A DNA stretch of 64,000 bases, from contig JANUWF010002064.1 of the NCBI GenBank assembly GCA_026120185.1, positions 62,001 through 126,000 on the forward strand, written 5' to 3'. The notes beneath the pieces are model-generated. The model saw only the letters and a list, made by a program, of their open reading frames with translations, ran no database searches and was not told the DNA's origin. Shown here in pieces: positions 37,970-47,357 of the stretch (within the stretch, counting starts at the first letter, position 1; every line of letters begins with the position of its first letter). This DNA is from Voacanga thouarsii. Lineage: Eukaryota > Streptophyta > Magnoliopsida > Gentianales > Apocynaceae. The translations under genes and the position numbers were made by a program.

Positions 37970-38246
37970 GATGTTTCCCAACACTTGCTACAATACCAGT
38001 TTGGATAGGTTGATATCAAGCTCTTTCAAATATGGAAAATGCGGTATTTAAGAAGTCTTGACAGAAATTGTATGAGAGTAATATTAAGAGGAAAAATATT
38101 GAGATAATATTTGTTGAATATTTGCCTTTTCTCATTTATAGGGACTGCTGACTGAGGGTTTCTTTTGGATTCCTTCTTTGGGAGGCCTAACCACAATTGC
38201 TGCTCGGCAAAGTGGAGCTAGAATTTCTTGGCTTCTCCCATTTGTC
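37970..38246 (+). pseudogene. Captured ALBINO3 (Oxa1/YidC family) exons
   Basis: Two exon-like pieces are separated by a 100-bp intron. The first, 37970-38042 after acceptor TTAACAG, reads GCFPTLATIPVWIG, stop (TGA), YQALSN. The second, 38142-38246, reads GLLTEGFFWIPSLGGLTTIA and ARQSGARISWLLPFV, with acceptor TTATAG and donor GTAAGT intact. Both match consecutive parts of the thylakoid insertase ALB3, including the first transmembrane segment and following loop. The family Leu at the stop has become TGA. Retained introns mean genomic DNA was copied, not mRNA. No other ALB3 exons are visible. Confidence 0.85.
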
Positions 38247-38249
38247 GTA

Positions 38250-39255
38250 AGTTTTCCCATATATTATACTCAGGAGCTGGAATTTAAGCATTTTGGAAGT
38301 TTATGTTTTAACCTCATTTGTAAACATATGTTTCATGCGCACTATTTCTTTTCATGAATGTTTTTTGTTTGAACATCCATACTGCCATGCTACTGCTACA
38401 TTTAGGTACCTCCATGATAGAATTTGCACAATAATTTGTGTATATCATCTTTAGGAGGCCATCAAATCTTCTAGTTAATTTAACATCTTTGCTGAAGGTA
38501 TCCCATTTATTGCCTCATTGTGGGCTGGTGTAGAAGGATTCCATATGATAGTGAATGGAAGGCATTAAACGTCTTTTGCATTTTGAGAGGTAAATATGTT
38601 CATGCTCGTCCATTTTTTTTATGCTCTGTGAGTCTAGAATTATTTTTATATTTCTATGAATATTTCTGGAGCATATTTTTTTTTATTTTGGAAATTCTTG
38701 TATTGTTGAATTGTTGGATGTTGATGTGTGAAATTGTTGGGGTGTTGAAAAGTTGATGTGGAGATTTAGTGTTGGCATTGTGATTATTGGTGAAAGGGAA
38801 CTACAGTGTTATTGTGGAACAGTAGTGTTGATGTTGATTTGTTGAACTGTGGAACTGTAGCGTTAATAGTTAGATACATTAACACTTACACAAAATATAA
38901 AATAATACAAGCATATCCAATAGGTAATACTCCCTAAGGGATAAATATATTCCTTCAAGAAAGGATTATTGTATTTGACAAGAGTATTCCACAACCTAAA
39001 AACAAAGCACTAAAAAAAAAAAAAAACACACACACACACACACCATAAAAGTATAAAATGAAAATTAAACTAAAATTAACATAAAAAAGAAAATATAAAG
39101 AAAAGGAACAAAAGAAAAGATCAAAGGAAAGAAATAACTCCCTAGAGAACAAAGAACATTATCCTTCGTGGAATGTGGCATCAAGTCGATCCAATCCTCC
39201 AAGATTCTCTCCAAAATAATGATTTAGTTTAAGGGATGTCTAAAACACCTTCAAT
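38250..39255. other. Spacer inside the nested CACTA
   Basis: T/G-rich sequence with no recognised coding similarity. 38142-38246 may be followed by ALB3 intron sequence. An A-run plus (CA)n lies at 39013-39043. Confidence 0.45.
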
Positions 39256-39261
39256 TGAGTC

Positions 39262-40065
39262 TTAAACAAGATTTAGTTTTTTCTTCTTATAGTTGGCCTT
39301 GAAGCATGCTTGTCTCAGTCTTTTAGTTCGATCCTCCAACTGCATATCAGAGATTTCTTCCATCAAATTCTTCTCACATTCCAGTATCTCAATGGTTTCT
39401 CTCAAGTTCTTCTCAACCATATGTCCTCCTTCTTCTTCATTTCGCATTTCCTATAAATCAAAAGGCATACTCTCAAATTATTAGTTCTTTGTTATCTTGG
39501 GAGCATATAATTAACTTATTTACAAGTGTGTGTGAGAGAGAACCTAAACTTTCTTGATTAGGGTCTCCAAGCTTATCAACTTCTTGTGAGGCCATCGACT
39601 AATTCCCAACTCTCTAGATCTTCTCTTGAGAATGGTTAGGCCAACATTTAGTTCTTAAGCCACCTGAGTGAGTGGCATGTAAAAATACTTCAAAATAGTT
39701 GCTCTTGATAATGTCTTGGAGCTACTACCCTTCTTCTTTCTTTGCCTCCTGATTATCTTCTTCTCTATAGGAATTTTGCCTAAAGTGATACCTTCAAGGT
39801 GCATTTCATAAACCATATTATGGCTTTGTTCAAAATCTATTACGGAATAGAAAGGATCATGCACAAGCGTATCCTCCATCAGAGGAAAAGCATCAAAAGA
39901 AGTTTCTTGAATGGGCAGATCAAATTGAAAATCTAAATGAGCAATCTCTTGAACGGGCAGATCAAAAGCAAATGGTTGGATTGGAAAGGAAAACACATCG
40001 AAATCTTATTCTTTAGAAACTGATTCAAAATTTGACCACCTCTCAAATGAATTGTGACTATCCAT
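39262..40065 (-). pseudogene. Captured RKD (RWP-RK) transcription factor gene, nearly complete
   Basis: Minus strand. Exon 1 runs from ATG 40065 (MDSHNSFERWSNFESVSKE) to about 39545; exon 2 runs from 39449 (acceptor ATTTATAG) to TAA at 39262. Exon 1 encodes an acidic N-terminus, then RRQRKKKGSSSKTLSRATIL, LKYFYMPLTQVA and [20 protein letters not shown], followed by WPHKKL. This is the RWP-RK DNA-binding domain of the RKD subfamily (Arg instead of Lys in the final motif is usual). Exon 2 gives a charged helix (LRETIEILECEKNLMEEISD, then RLRQACFKANYKKKK) typical of RKD C-termini. Two in-frame TAA codons (after VSKE near 40008 and after TQVA near 39656) would truncate it. The intron (about 39545-39450) is retained. 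RKDs control egg-cell and embryo identity. It is antisense to the S5 and ALB3 pieces. Confidence 0.88.
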
Positions 40066-40078
40066 TTCTGAGAAACGA

Positions 40079-40084
<6 letters not shown>

Positions 40085-40155
<71 letters not shown>
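40085..40155. repeat. (TG)n microsatellite, about 35 units
   Basis: Uninterrupted TG dinucleotide tract immediately upstream of the captured RKD start codon (which reads leftward from 40065), that is, in its 5' UTR or promoter position. Confidence 0.97.
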
Positions 40156-40157
<2 letters not shown>

Positions 40158-40239
40158 AGAAGATGGGAGGGATCATTGAGGAGAGACAAAGACTAAGGGA
40201 TGACTAATGGTTGATGACTAAGGGATATATATATCTATG

Positions 40240-40960
40240 TGGGAAGAGGGGAGGCGTGACTAAGGAGAGAAAGAGACAAGAGGAAGATGAAGAGGTAAAT
40301 GATAGATAATATTTTAATTACACTGAGCTGACATTTTTCTGTTGTTCTATTGCAAAAAAGGACAAGGAGGAAGGGGAAAAGGTAGATGTGCAGATAATAT
40401 TTTAATTACGCTGAGCTGACAATTTTCTATTGTTCTATTATAGAAAGGGACAAGAAGGAAGAGGAAAAGAGGATTGGTTTGCAAAATATTTTAATTGGAG
40501 AGGGATGACTAAGGAGATAAAGGGACATGAAGGAAGGGGAATAGGTAGATGTGCATATAATATTTTATTTACACTAAGCTGACAATTTTCTATTGTTTTA
40601 TTGTAGAAAGGGACAAGGAGGAAGGGGAAAAGATGATTGGTTTGCTCATTTTACATAAAATATTTGAATTTTTGATGCCTTGTCTTTTATTGGAGCCACA
40701 TTAGTGCACAAAATATTTTAATTGCATTGTGTTGACATTTTTTTTGTTGTTGTGACTTTAAAAATACTTCGGTTTTGTTTCAGAAAGGGACAATGAGTAA
40801 GGGGAAAAGACAATTGGTTTGCTCATTTTACATAAGATATTTTAATTTCGCTACCTTGTCATTTATTGGAGTCATATTAGTGCGCAAAATATTTTAGTTG
40901 CACTGCCTTGACATTTTTCTGTTGTTGTGACTTTACATATAATTGGGTTTTATTGCAGAA
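40240..40960 (+). repeat. Tandem exon-like repeats
   Basis: About five diverged units carry AAAGGGACAAGGAGGAAGGGG (near 40355, 40442, 40516, 40607, 40784). Each, except the one at 40516, is preceded by a T-rich tract ending in AG (TTCTATTGTTCTATTGCA, TTTATTGTAG, TTTGTTTCAG), like repeated splice acceptors plus mini-exons. AATATTTTAATT and GAGCTGACA / CTTGACA words recur between. Unit spacing ranges from about 75 to 180 bp. Confidence 0.75.
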
Positions 40961-43900
40961 TATACACATTAGTTTCATAGTACAAAAAATTTATGTCCAG
41001 TATATGTCTACATTTTAATATTCTAAGTTTACACTTGTACTTTATTTTTTTAAAGATGATGCAATAGTTTTCTATTTATTGGAGTCATTTTATTGTCGAG
41101 ACTAATCTCCGATTTGTGTATTATGCAGGTAAGGAGATGTTCTAAAGCCTAACCCATTGACCTAGAGCTATGTTAGGTAAAAACTAATATTTTGTTAAGA
41201 TTGAGGAGTGGAAGAGATAAGGAGGAAGGAGAAAAAATAATACCGGGAAGAGACAAGAAGAAAGGGAAAAATATGATACCGGGGAGGACTGATGTACTCA
41301 ATTTTGTTTCTTGTTTTACATGTAACTATTTCTAATAGATTATTTGGCATTTCCTACTTTTTATATATGTAGTATTACTTCTCTTGTGAAGTTTAAGGAT
41401 TATTTATGATTTCAATGTTCAATAGATTGATTTTGATTTGTTTGGCATTAAGCAAATTGTATTTTATTGTGATTGGTGTTGAAAGAGTTGAATGGATTGT
41501 ATTTGGTTTGAAATTGCAAGTGGATAGGCCTAAATTCCAATCAATTATTTTTTTAAAAAAATATATAATAAACTGTCATATTTGCTTATCAAATGTGATA
41601 GTCACGTAATGGCTTAACAGAATAAATACGACGGTCTGAACCGTCGTTTTTAATAATGGTTGCAATTGCTCCAAAATTTATTGCCACGGTTGTAATTACG
41701 ATGGTTGGATACCATCGCAAATACTTAACAATTGCAATGGTTAGGGCCATTGCAAAAAACCGTCGCAATTAACAAGTATTTGCGATGGTTTAAAACCATC
41801 GTATTTACGAAACAATTGTGACGATTTTTTCACCACATGCGACGGTTTGCAGAATTTCAACCTAGGCAAGTAATTGCGATGCTTTTCCTTGACCGTCGTA
41901 TTTACACCATTGCATAGGTAAATACGATATTTTTTTCATCATTTTTAATAAAAACGATGCCATTATATACGACGGTCAAAAAATCATCGTTTATAGCAAA
42001 AATGACGATATTTTCTCAAATACGATGATTTTCTTACCGTCGTATTTGCCTAAAATTTTAGTAGTAGCTACTTCTGATTACTATGGAGTCTTGCAAGAAA
42101 TCATTGAGTTTGAACTCCCTCTTACTCCTGTTCAAAAAGTGGTAATGTTCAAATGTGATTGGTTTTATCCGACTAGTAATCGGGGAGTGAAAGTTCACCC
42201 ATAATATAAACTTGTGGATATCAACCACAAAAGGAGATACTCCAGTTATGACCCATTCATCTTGGCCTATCAAGCTATTCAAGTTTACTATAGCCCTTAT
42301 CCCGGAGTTCGGAGATAAAAAAGTGATTGGCTAGCGGTGCAAAAATGTAAAGCTCGCCATGTCACTGATGCTCCTTATGTTGAAAATGCATATCAAAAGG
42401 ATGCAATTGATGTATAATTAGCTATTATGACTCATGGGGTTGATGATATGGGATCTTTGTCTCATGAATCCGGTGATGAAGAAATGGTAGAATTGTTTGT
42501 TGAGTTACTACGACTTGAAGAACAAGGAGATTTCGAATTAGGTGAAAATGATGATGAAGAAGAGGAAGAAGAAGAATGGAATACAAGTGAAGAGAGTTTA
42601 GAGAATGAGGAAAATGAATTGTTAGAAAAATTCGATGAATCCGATGAATAAAAATAGTAAGTCCAACGAAATAAGTTGTCAAGCATTAGTGAAAAATGTT
42701 GTCAAGCATTCTCTTTCTTATATAGCCTCCAACAAGATGTCAAGTATTCATTTACTGCTTCTATGCAAAACATATTCATATTGAATAGAATATTATGTGA
42801 TCCATACTTGTGTTTTGATCGTAACTTGTACTTCGATTTTTTTTTTTTTTTTTTGTTGCTTCTTTTGCAGAGATGGATAATCCAAATATTATACGTGCAT
42901 CAACCAATAGGGTCAATAGTATAGACCACTCTTCCGAGGAGTACCGTTCCTAGTCTTCTCCTAGTGCTACTTCTCAGCCTTCTCCAGCCTTAGGTAGTTA
43001 CCCTTCACTAGTGCTGTGTATTTGCACTTCTTCTGTGACAAGATCATAGTTAGGGATGGAGGCTGATACTCCAACTAGCACAACTATGCCATTTGCCTTA
43101 TCCGGTGTACTAGATGCAAGGACATTCAATGAGCCATATAGTGATACGTAAGTATAGCATGGGAATTTGTGTTTGTCATTAGATTCATAATGTTTTTTAT
43201 GTTTTAATATGTTATTTGCCTAAGTTATTTTTATTCTAACTTTCAATGTTATAATACCATGTACATGAAATAGAATAACTTTGCAATCAAAGTGTGCATC
43301 GTCCATCAGTGATATCATTCGTAAAAGGTCTTTTGGACCATATCTCAGCTTTGCTAAGGTGCCTGGGGACGTTAAAGAAGTATGGTACGGCGAGTTTATT
43401 GTACATTTCACCTGCTCCTACTTCTTGGATAGTTGTTTTATTATTATTATTTTTTTTTTGCCATGAATGCCATTATAGTTTCAGTAGTCTCTCATATAAT
43501 TCAAGAAAACAAATTACCTATTTCAATTCATTTGGACATGTTCTATTCAGCTAAAGATGTAACAAATGCCTTATTTTATGTTTATTCTACTTTAGAATAT
43601 ACTTGCATCAAATTCCTTTTTAACTTAATCAAACTGGTCCTTTCGCAGAAATTGTATAGATGGGATCCTCTACATGAGGGGAGCATTTGGAGGGCATAGG
43701 AGGCTCGTTGTGCAAGTAGATTAAAAGATCACTTGATAGAGTCCGTAAAACCTAACGAAAACCACATTAGATCTCTGATACTATTTATCAGAAGTTGTGT
43801 GAAAAGTGGGTTAAGGAAGATTATGTGCAGAAAGGCAAGCAAAATGTCCTTGAATAGGGCCACATGCAATACTGGCCGTGGTACATCCAGACACTTTGGT

Positions 43901-43971
43901 GGATCCATCTCCTTTTCGGAGCATGAAGCTAGGATGGTATGATCGAATTCACAACTGTTTTCTAGCTACCA

Positions 43972-45711
43972 CTTCTTGAAGGCTTAAACGGGGGAAAAAC
44001 AAGGCACACAGCTGAAGCAAAAACTGAAAAACTAGAAAAATTGAAGAATATGGGAACTCTCGAACAGAGCCGGTGCCGGGTCCAGCAGCCTTAGCCGGCG
44101 CCGGTTGCGCTCTATCTAGATTCTGAGGGAAAATTTTTTAACCTTTTCATCTTGTTCTCAAAGATGGCTGGACCGGAATATGTGCAACCAAGTGTAAGTG
44201 CGCTGGTGGAAACCTCTGGTGTGATTCCTGCAAGCCTCCTACTCTGTCTTTGCATATATGTGAACGCCAACCTCTCGATCTTCCAGTATATGGCTTGCCT
44301 AATTTCGTTTGGTGAACAACTCACAGACTAAGAAACTTTTCTTGGAGAGGGAGTGAGAGAGGCGTTTTTTTTTTCACAGAGAAGAAGAAGTGAAAAAAAA
44401 CGTTGTATTCAATCCTCATGTTTAACCTAAATAAAACCCTAGGTTAAACTGGATTGGCCCATTGGACTCTTAGTTTAGCCATTTGGACTAAATTAATTAT
44501 TCTAATTAGAACTAAATAAATGGCCTAACAAATAATTAATTTCCCAACCCAAATAAACTAGTCCAATTAACAAGCCTATATTAGTTTAGTCCCAGGTTAA
44601 TCTTTAATTATTCAAACTAGGGCAAAGCCCTGAACAATTAATTAACCCACCAAATTAATTTAATTAATTCTCTCTCTCCATGGACGTTTATTTTATTCTA
44701 GCCAATAATTAAATCAGACTACTTAAATAAAATAAATTCTATTTAATTTAATTAAAGACCAATTCCTTAGCATGTATGTAATTAGGACTCATGGTCTATA
44801 CTGGGGACCAAAAGACACACCGCCTTGCCTACTACAATGACTAAAATACCCTTCTCTTATAAATAGCTGTATTTTGCATTTTTAATATTTCTTAATATCA
44901 CCATAAGAAAATATTGACCCCAAGGACAATGTTGCGTTAGCAAAGTCTCCGACCTACAGGTGTAATGACTAAAATACCCTTCTATACATCGCCGTACATT
45001 TAGAGAGGAATAAATGTACTAACGCCTCTCTAAATGACATCTACCATCCTTATGCTTCTAGTCTAATGATCCACGACTTCCTGGATTGTTTCTGCTTTCT
45101 AAGGGAGCTACCCTAAAGCAAACATCCAAGTTATGTTTCCCAGGGCTTTAGATATTTAGATCATTTAGACAACCACAAGGGGTGATATAGTATAGAAACT
45201 ATCTTGTACAAGTCTGTCTTAACTAACTAGTCACAGATACCTAACATGCAAGTATACTGGTCCTACGATAAAACCTCAACTATAGCATATCAAAGTATAT
45301 GCTTCCAGCTTTGTCAGACCACCAACTCATACTCAAGTCGTAGAGCACTAGTCCACGTTGTAGCGGTAGTAGTCTAGGTTTCTATCATATAGTACTTTAA
45401 GAAACCACTACTACAGGTCTTGTTCTACGTATTCGAAATATGCTTATGTCATGAAGTGAGTGGACTACTCATTGACTAAAGGTAAGCCATTTCCTATTTG
45501 GAATTCATAATATAATAACCTAAACATGACGAGATTCCCATTCTCATCAATCGGTTAAGAACGAACGTTTATGTGTTAAATAACCTGTGATCCATACCTT
45601 ACTGTGAAAGACCTCTATTCACATGGACCACTTACTTAAATACAATGGGTCTTTTCCAAAGGTAATTGTGCACAAATAGAAATGTAAGAGGGCATATTTC
45701 CCAACACTTCT
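43972..45711. repeat. Target-site duplication CTTCT around the solo LTR
   Basis: CTTCT at 43972-43976 and again at 45707-45711 flank the LTR exactly. Confidence 0.9.
43977..45706 (-). mobile_element. Copia solo LTR, 1730 bp
   Basis: On the minus strand it starts TGTTGGGAAATATGCCCTC (45706) and ends AAGCCTTCA (43977), so it has the TG...CA termini of an LTR; the start resembles LTRs of the Angela/Tork branch of copia. A perfect CTTCT duplication flanks it and no internal sequence adjoins, so it arose by recombination between two LTRs. A TATA-like TATTTATAAG is read at 44866-44857 on the minus strand. A related, older fragment lies at 1660-3242 in the opposite orientation. Confidence 0.92.
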
Positions 45712-46624
45712 GCCATCCCATTATTCTCACTCGTATTACATCACTCTAGTATTATGAATGCTATTTCACTTTGTTACATTTTTGTACAAAGAGCGAAGAT
45801 GGGGGATCAATTCACATACCATAAATGCTGGGAATAACTCCACACTGTTCAGAGAGATTGTCCTAAAAAAGGGACAATTCGTGGACCCTAAACCTAAACA
45901 AACTTGGGTAGATATTCTCTTTCTTATTGATGTTTACATGTTATTTTCCTTCATCAACATAAGATTGTATGTTCCAATTTATAATGGCTTATTTTTTAGG
46001 AAAATTTTGGTTCCCTTGTTGGGCACCAAAATCAACAACCTCAAGACTCTTCATGTTTCTCACAATCCATGGATGAGAAAGAATTGTTTACTGTTGCTGC
46101 AAGGGCACTAAATAAAGGTCATGTGTATGGGATGGGCTCCAAAAGTAAACGAACCAAAGTAAAAAAAAAAAAAAGAAAAAGAAAATTAGCACATCTCAGT
46201 CCCATGCTTCTTCTACAGAAAGGGAGACAATTACTAACCTTACTTTTGAGCTTTACAAGGTGGAAAAATAATTGGCCATTAAAGATGAGCAAATTCAATT
46301 TTTGATAGACCAACAGAATTAGATGCAACTGACTTTAGATGAGCTATGAGGAAGCAATAGGAGTATTTGCATGAACGATGTTTCTGCTACTATTGGTGAC
46401 TTAGGATCCAATGACGATGATTTGACTTGATATATTTTGTATTCTTTCCTATCCATCTGTGAATGAATAGTTAAGTTTTATTACTCTTATCATATTTTCT
46501 AGAACTTTTAGATTTAATGTGAATGAATGCTTAAGTTTTATGTTCATTGGAACACTAATTTTCTATGTGAAGCACTTGTTATATGCTATTCAAATTGAAT
46601 GTGTTTTCAATATTCAGTTATTGT

Positions 46625-46920
46625 TCATGAAACACGGGATGTTGAGTGGTTGTTGTTGAATGGAAATAGGAGATTTGAATACTGAGTGGTTGTTGTTGAA
46701 TTGGAGAAATGTGTTTTTGTAAGAAGGCATTTTTGGGTTGTAATTGTGATATGTTGAGTTGTGGTTGTTGAATGTGTGAACTGAGGGCATTTTTGGGTTG
46801 TAATTGTAATGTGTTGAGTGGTGGTTGTGATATGTTGAGTGGTGGTTGTTGAATGTGTGAATTGAGGGCATTTTTGGGTTGTGTGAATTGTGTTCTTGTA
46901 ATAGGTATTTTTGGGTTGTA
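46625..46920. repeat. Minisatellite 3' of the second CACTA gene
   Basis: Irregular tandem units combine GTTGAGTGGTGGTTGTTGAATGTG and GAGGGCATTTTTGGGTTGTA, repeated three to four times. His/Thr-rich open frames on the minus strand here are by-products of the repeat. Confidence 0.8.
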
Positions 46921-47357
46921 AATAGATCACACTGTGTGTGGGCAATTAATCAAATAAAAATTGAAAAACTTTAGTCGTACATCGGTCACAGATTACAACC
47001 GATTTGCGACCAAATAGGCACTTTACAAAAACTACCGTCACAATTTAGTAGCAAGACCCTAAAATATGATGCAACATGGCAATGAAATTTGCGACATTCG
47101 ACCATATTTCGGTTGCAATTTGTGACCGAGCATCTATCGATCGTAGACTTCATTTTTGCTACTACCCTAGTGCGTCTGGGACTAATCGGTCGCAATTGCC
47201 ATTTTTGTGACGGAATTGCGATCGATATCATGGTCGGAATCCTACCATTTTCTTGTAGTGGGCTTAGCACCACTTATGGTAGTTCTTCTATGTTAATGGA
47301 GGTTGAACATGGATGATTGAAAGACTTTCATTAGCATGGAGATATAGAGGACTGGAT

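Larger units (their letters stand above)
34245..42066. mobile_element. 7.8-kb Pack-CACTA element nested in the transposase gene
   Basis: The left end is CACTACAAAAAAAAAA at 34245; the right end, reverse complemented from 42066, is TACTACTAAAATTTTAGG, so the last base is mutated. Subterminal arrays of AAATACGACGGTTT / CGTCGCAATAG words fill 34280-34790, and related words in inverted order fill 41620-42050. The 3-bp target duplication is GCC (34242-34244) versus GCT (42067-42069), one transition apart, and falls exactly on an Ala codon of the host transposase. No transposase is inside. Instead it carries fragments of plastid ribosomal protein S5, ALBINO3 and an RKD gene. Confidence 0.85.
31058..42651 (+). 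pseudogene. TNP2-type CACTA transposase, decayed and split by another CACTA
   Basis: From ATG 31058 (after TTTACAG) the frame reads MKNCSWMYKRH, a stop, then FIEGVYKFIEFA and ITCPCSTCKN: the transposase-associated N-terminal domain. 31990-33000 holds the core, with RLGLCIDGFSPF-like, IIIPGPKNPKHKVDVY and LACPYCMEHKK segments, then NIDVMHNEKNVFDNVF. 33000-33352 (SGMKSHDCHVFMERLLP) and 33400-33730 match DUF4218. 34070-34244 plus 42067-42290 match the DUF4216 region, joined across the inserted element as CVKGSDKNLA|TSDYYGVL. The end is an acidic tail rich in Glu and Asp stopping at 42651. In-frame stops (31103, 31318 and many more) and frameshifts make it inactive. A 25-bp unit GAAGATGTTCTGTCCCAATT... 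is tandemly duplicated at 33567-33628. Normally it cuts at CACTA ends. Confidence 0.9.
42873..46380 (+). pseudogene. Second CACTA gene (Transposase_24-like), split by a solo LTR
   Basis: After a T-rich tract and TTTGCAG, exon 1 starts at ATG 42873 (MDNPNIIRASTNRVNS) and ends at donor GTAAGT 43148. A second piece (43275-43430) reads SISDIIRKRS and VPGDVKEVWYGEF. A third (43649-43945) reads EKWVKEDYVQK in one frame, then NRATCNTGRGTSRHFGGSIS and FSEHEARM in another, the hallmark of the plant Transposase_24 (Ptta/En/Spm) family. After the solo LTR (43977-45706) the gene continues with LFREIVLKKGQFVDPK (about 45850), then MDEKELFTVAARALNKGHVYGMG (46069 onward) and a Lys-rich and coiled-coil tail. 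Stops and shifts disable it. In active elements the partner protein helps the transposase bind the ends. Confidence 0.8.
25316..47260 (+). mobile_element. 21.9-kb CACTA (En/Spm) element with nested insertions
   Basis: The left terminus CACTACAAGAAAAGGG and the right terminus (reverse complement CACTACAAGAAAATGG) share 13 bp. Both are followed by subterminal repeats of GCGATCG / GGTCGCAATT type (25340-25660 and 46975-47245). The 3-bp target duplication is GGC. Inside, in plus orientation, lie a TNP2-type transposase gene (from 31058) and a Transposase_24-type second gene (42873-46380), the usual two-gene layout of plant En/Spm elements. Subtracting the nested CACTA (34245-42066) and solo LTR (43977-45706) leaves about 12.4 kb, a normal autonomous size. 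Numerous stops show it is no longer autonomous. Confidence 0.9.

Noticed and set aside
40085..40155. CRISPR-like or other regular array
   Set aside because: It is a plain TG dinucleotide repeat; no spacer-repeat structure exists anywhere in the window.
42427..42686. Overlapping open frames on the minus strand opposite the acidic tail
   Set aside because: They are shadows of the Glu/Asp-rich tail of the TNP2 pseudogene; GAA/GAG runs keep the opposite strand open.
46614..46945. His/Thr/Asn-rich open frames
   Set aside because: Produced by the TTGTTGAATG minisatellite read in reverse; no start context or similarity.
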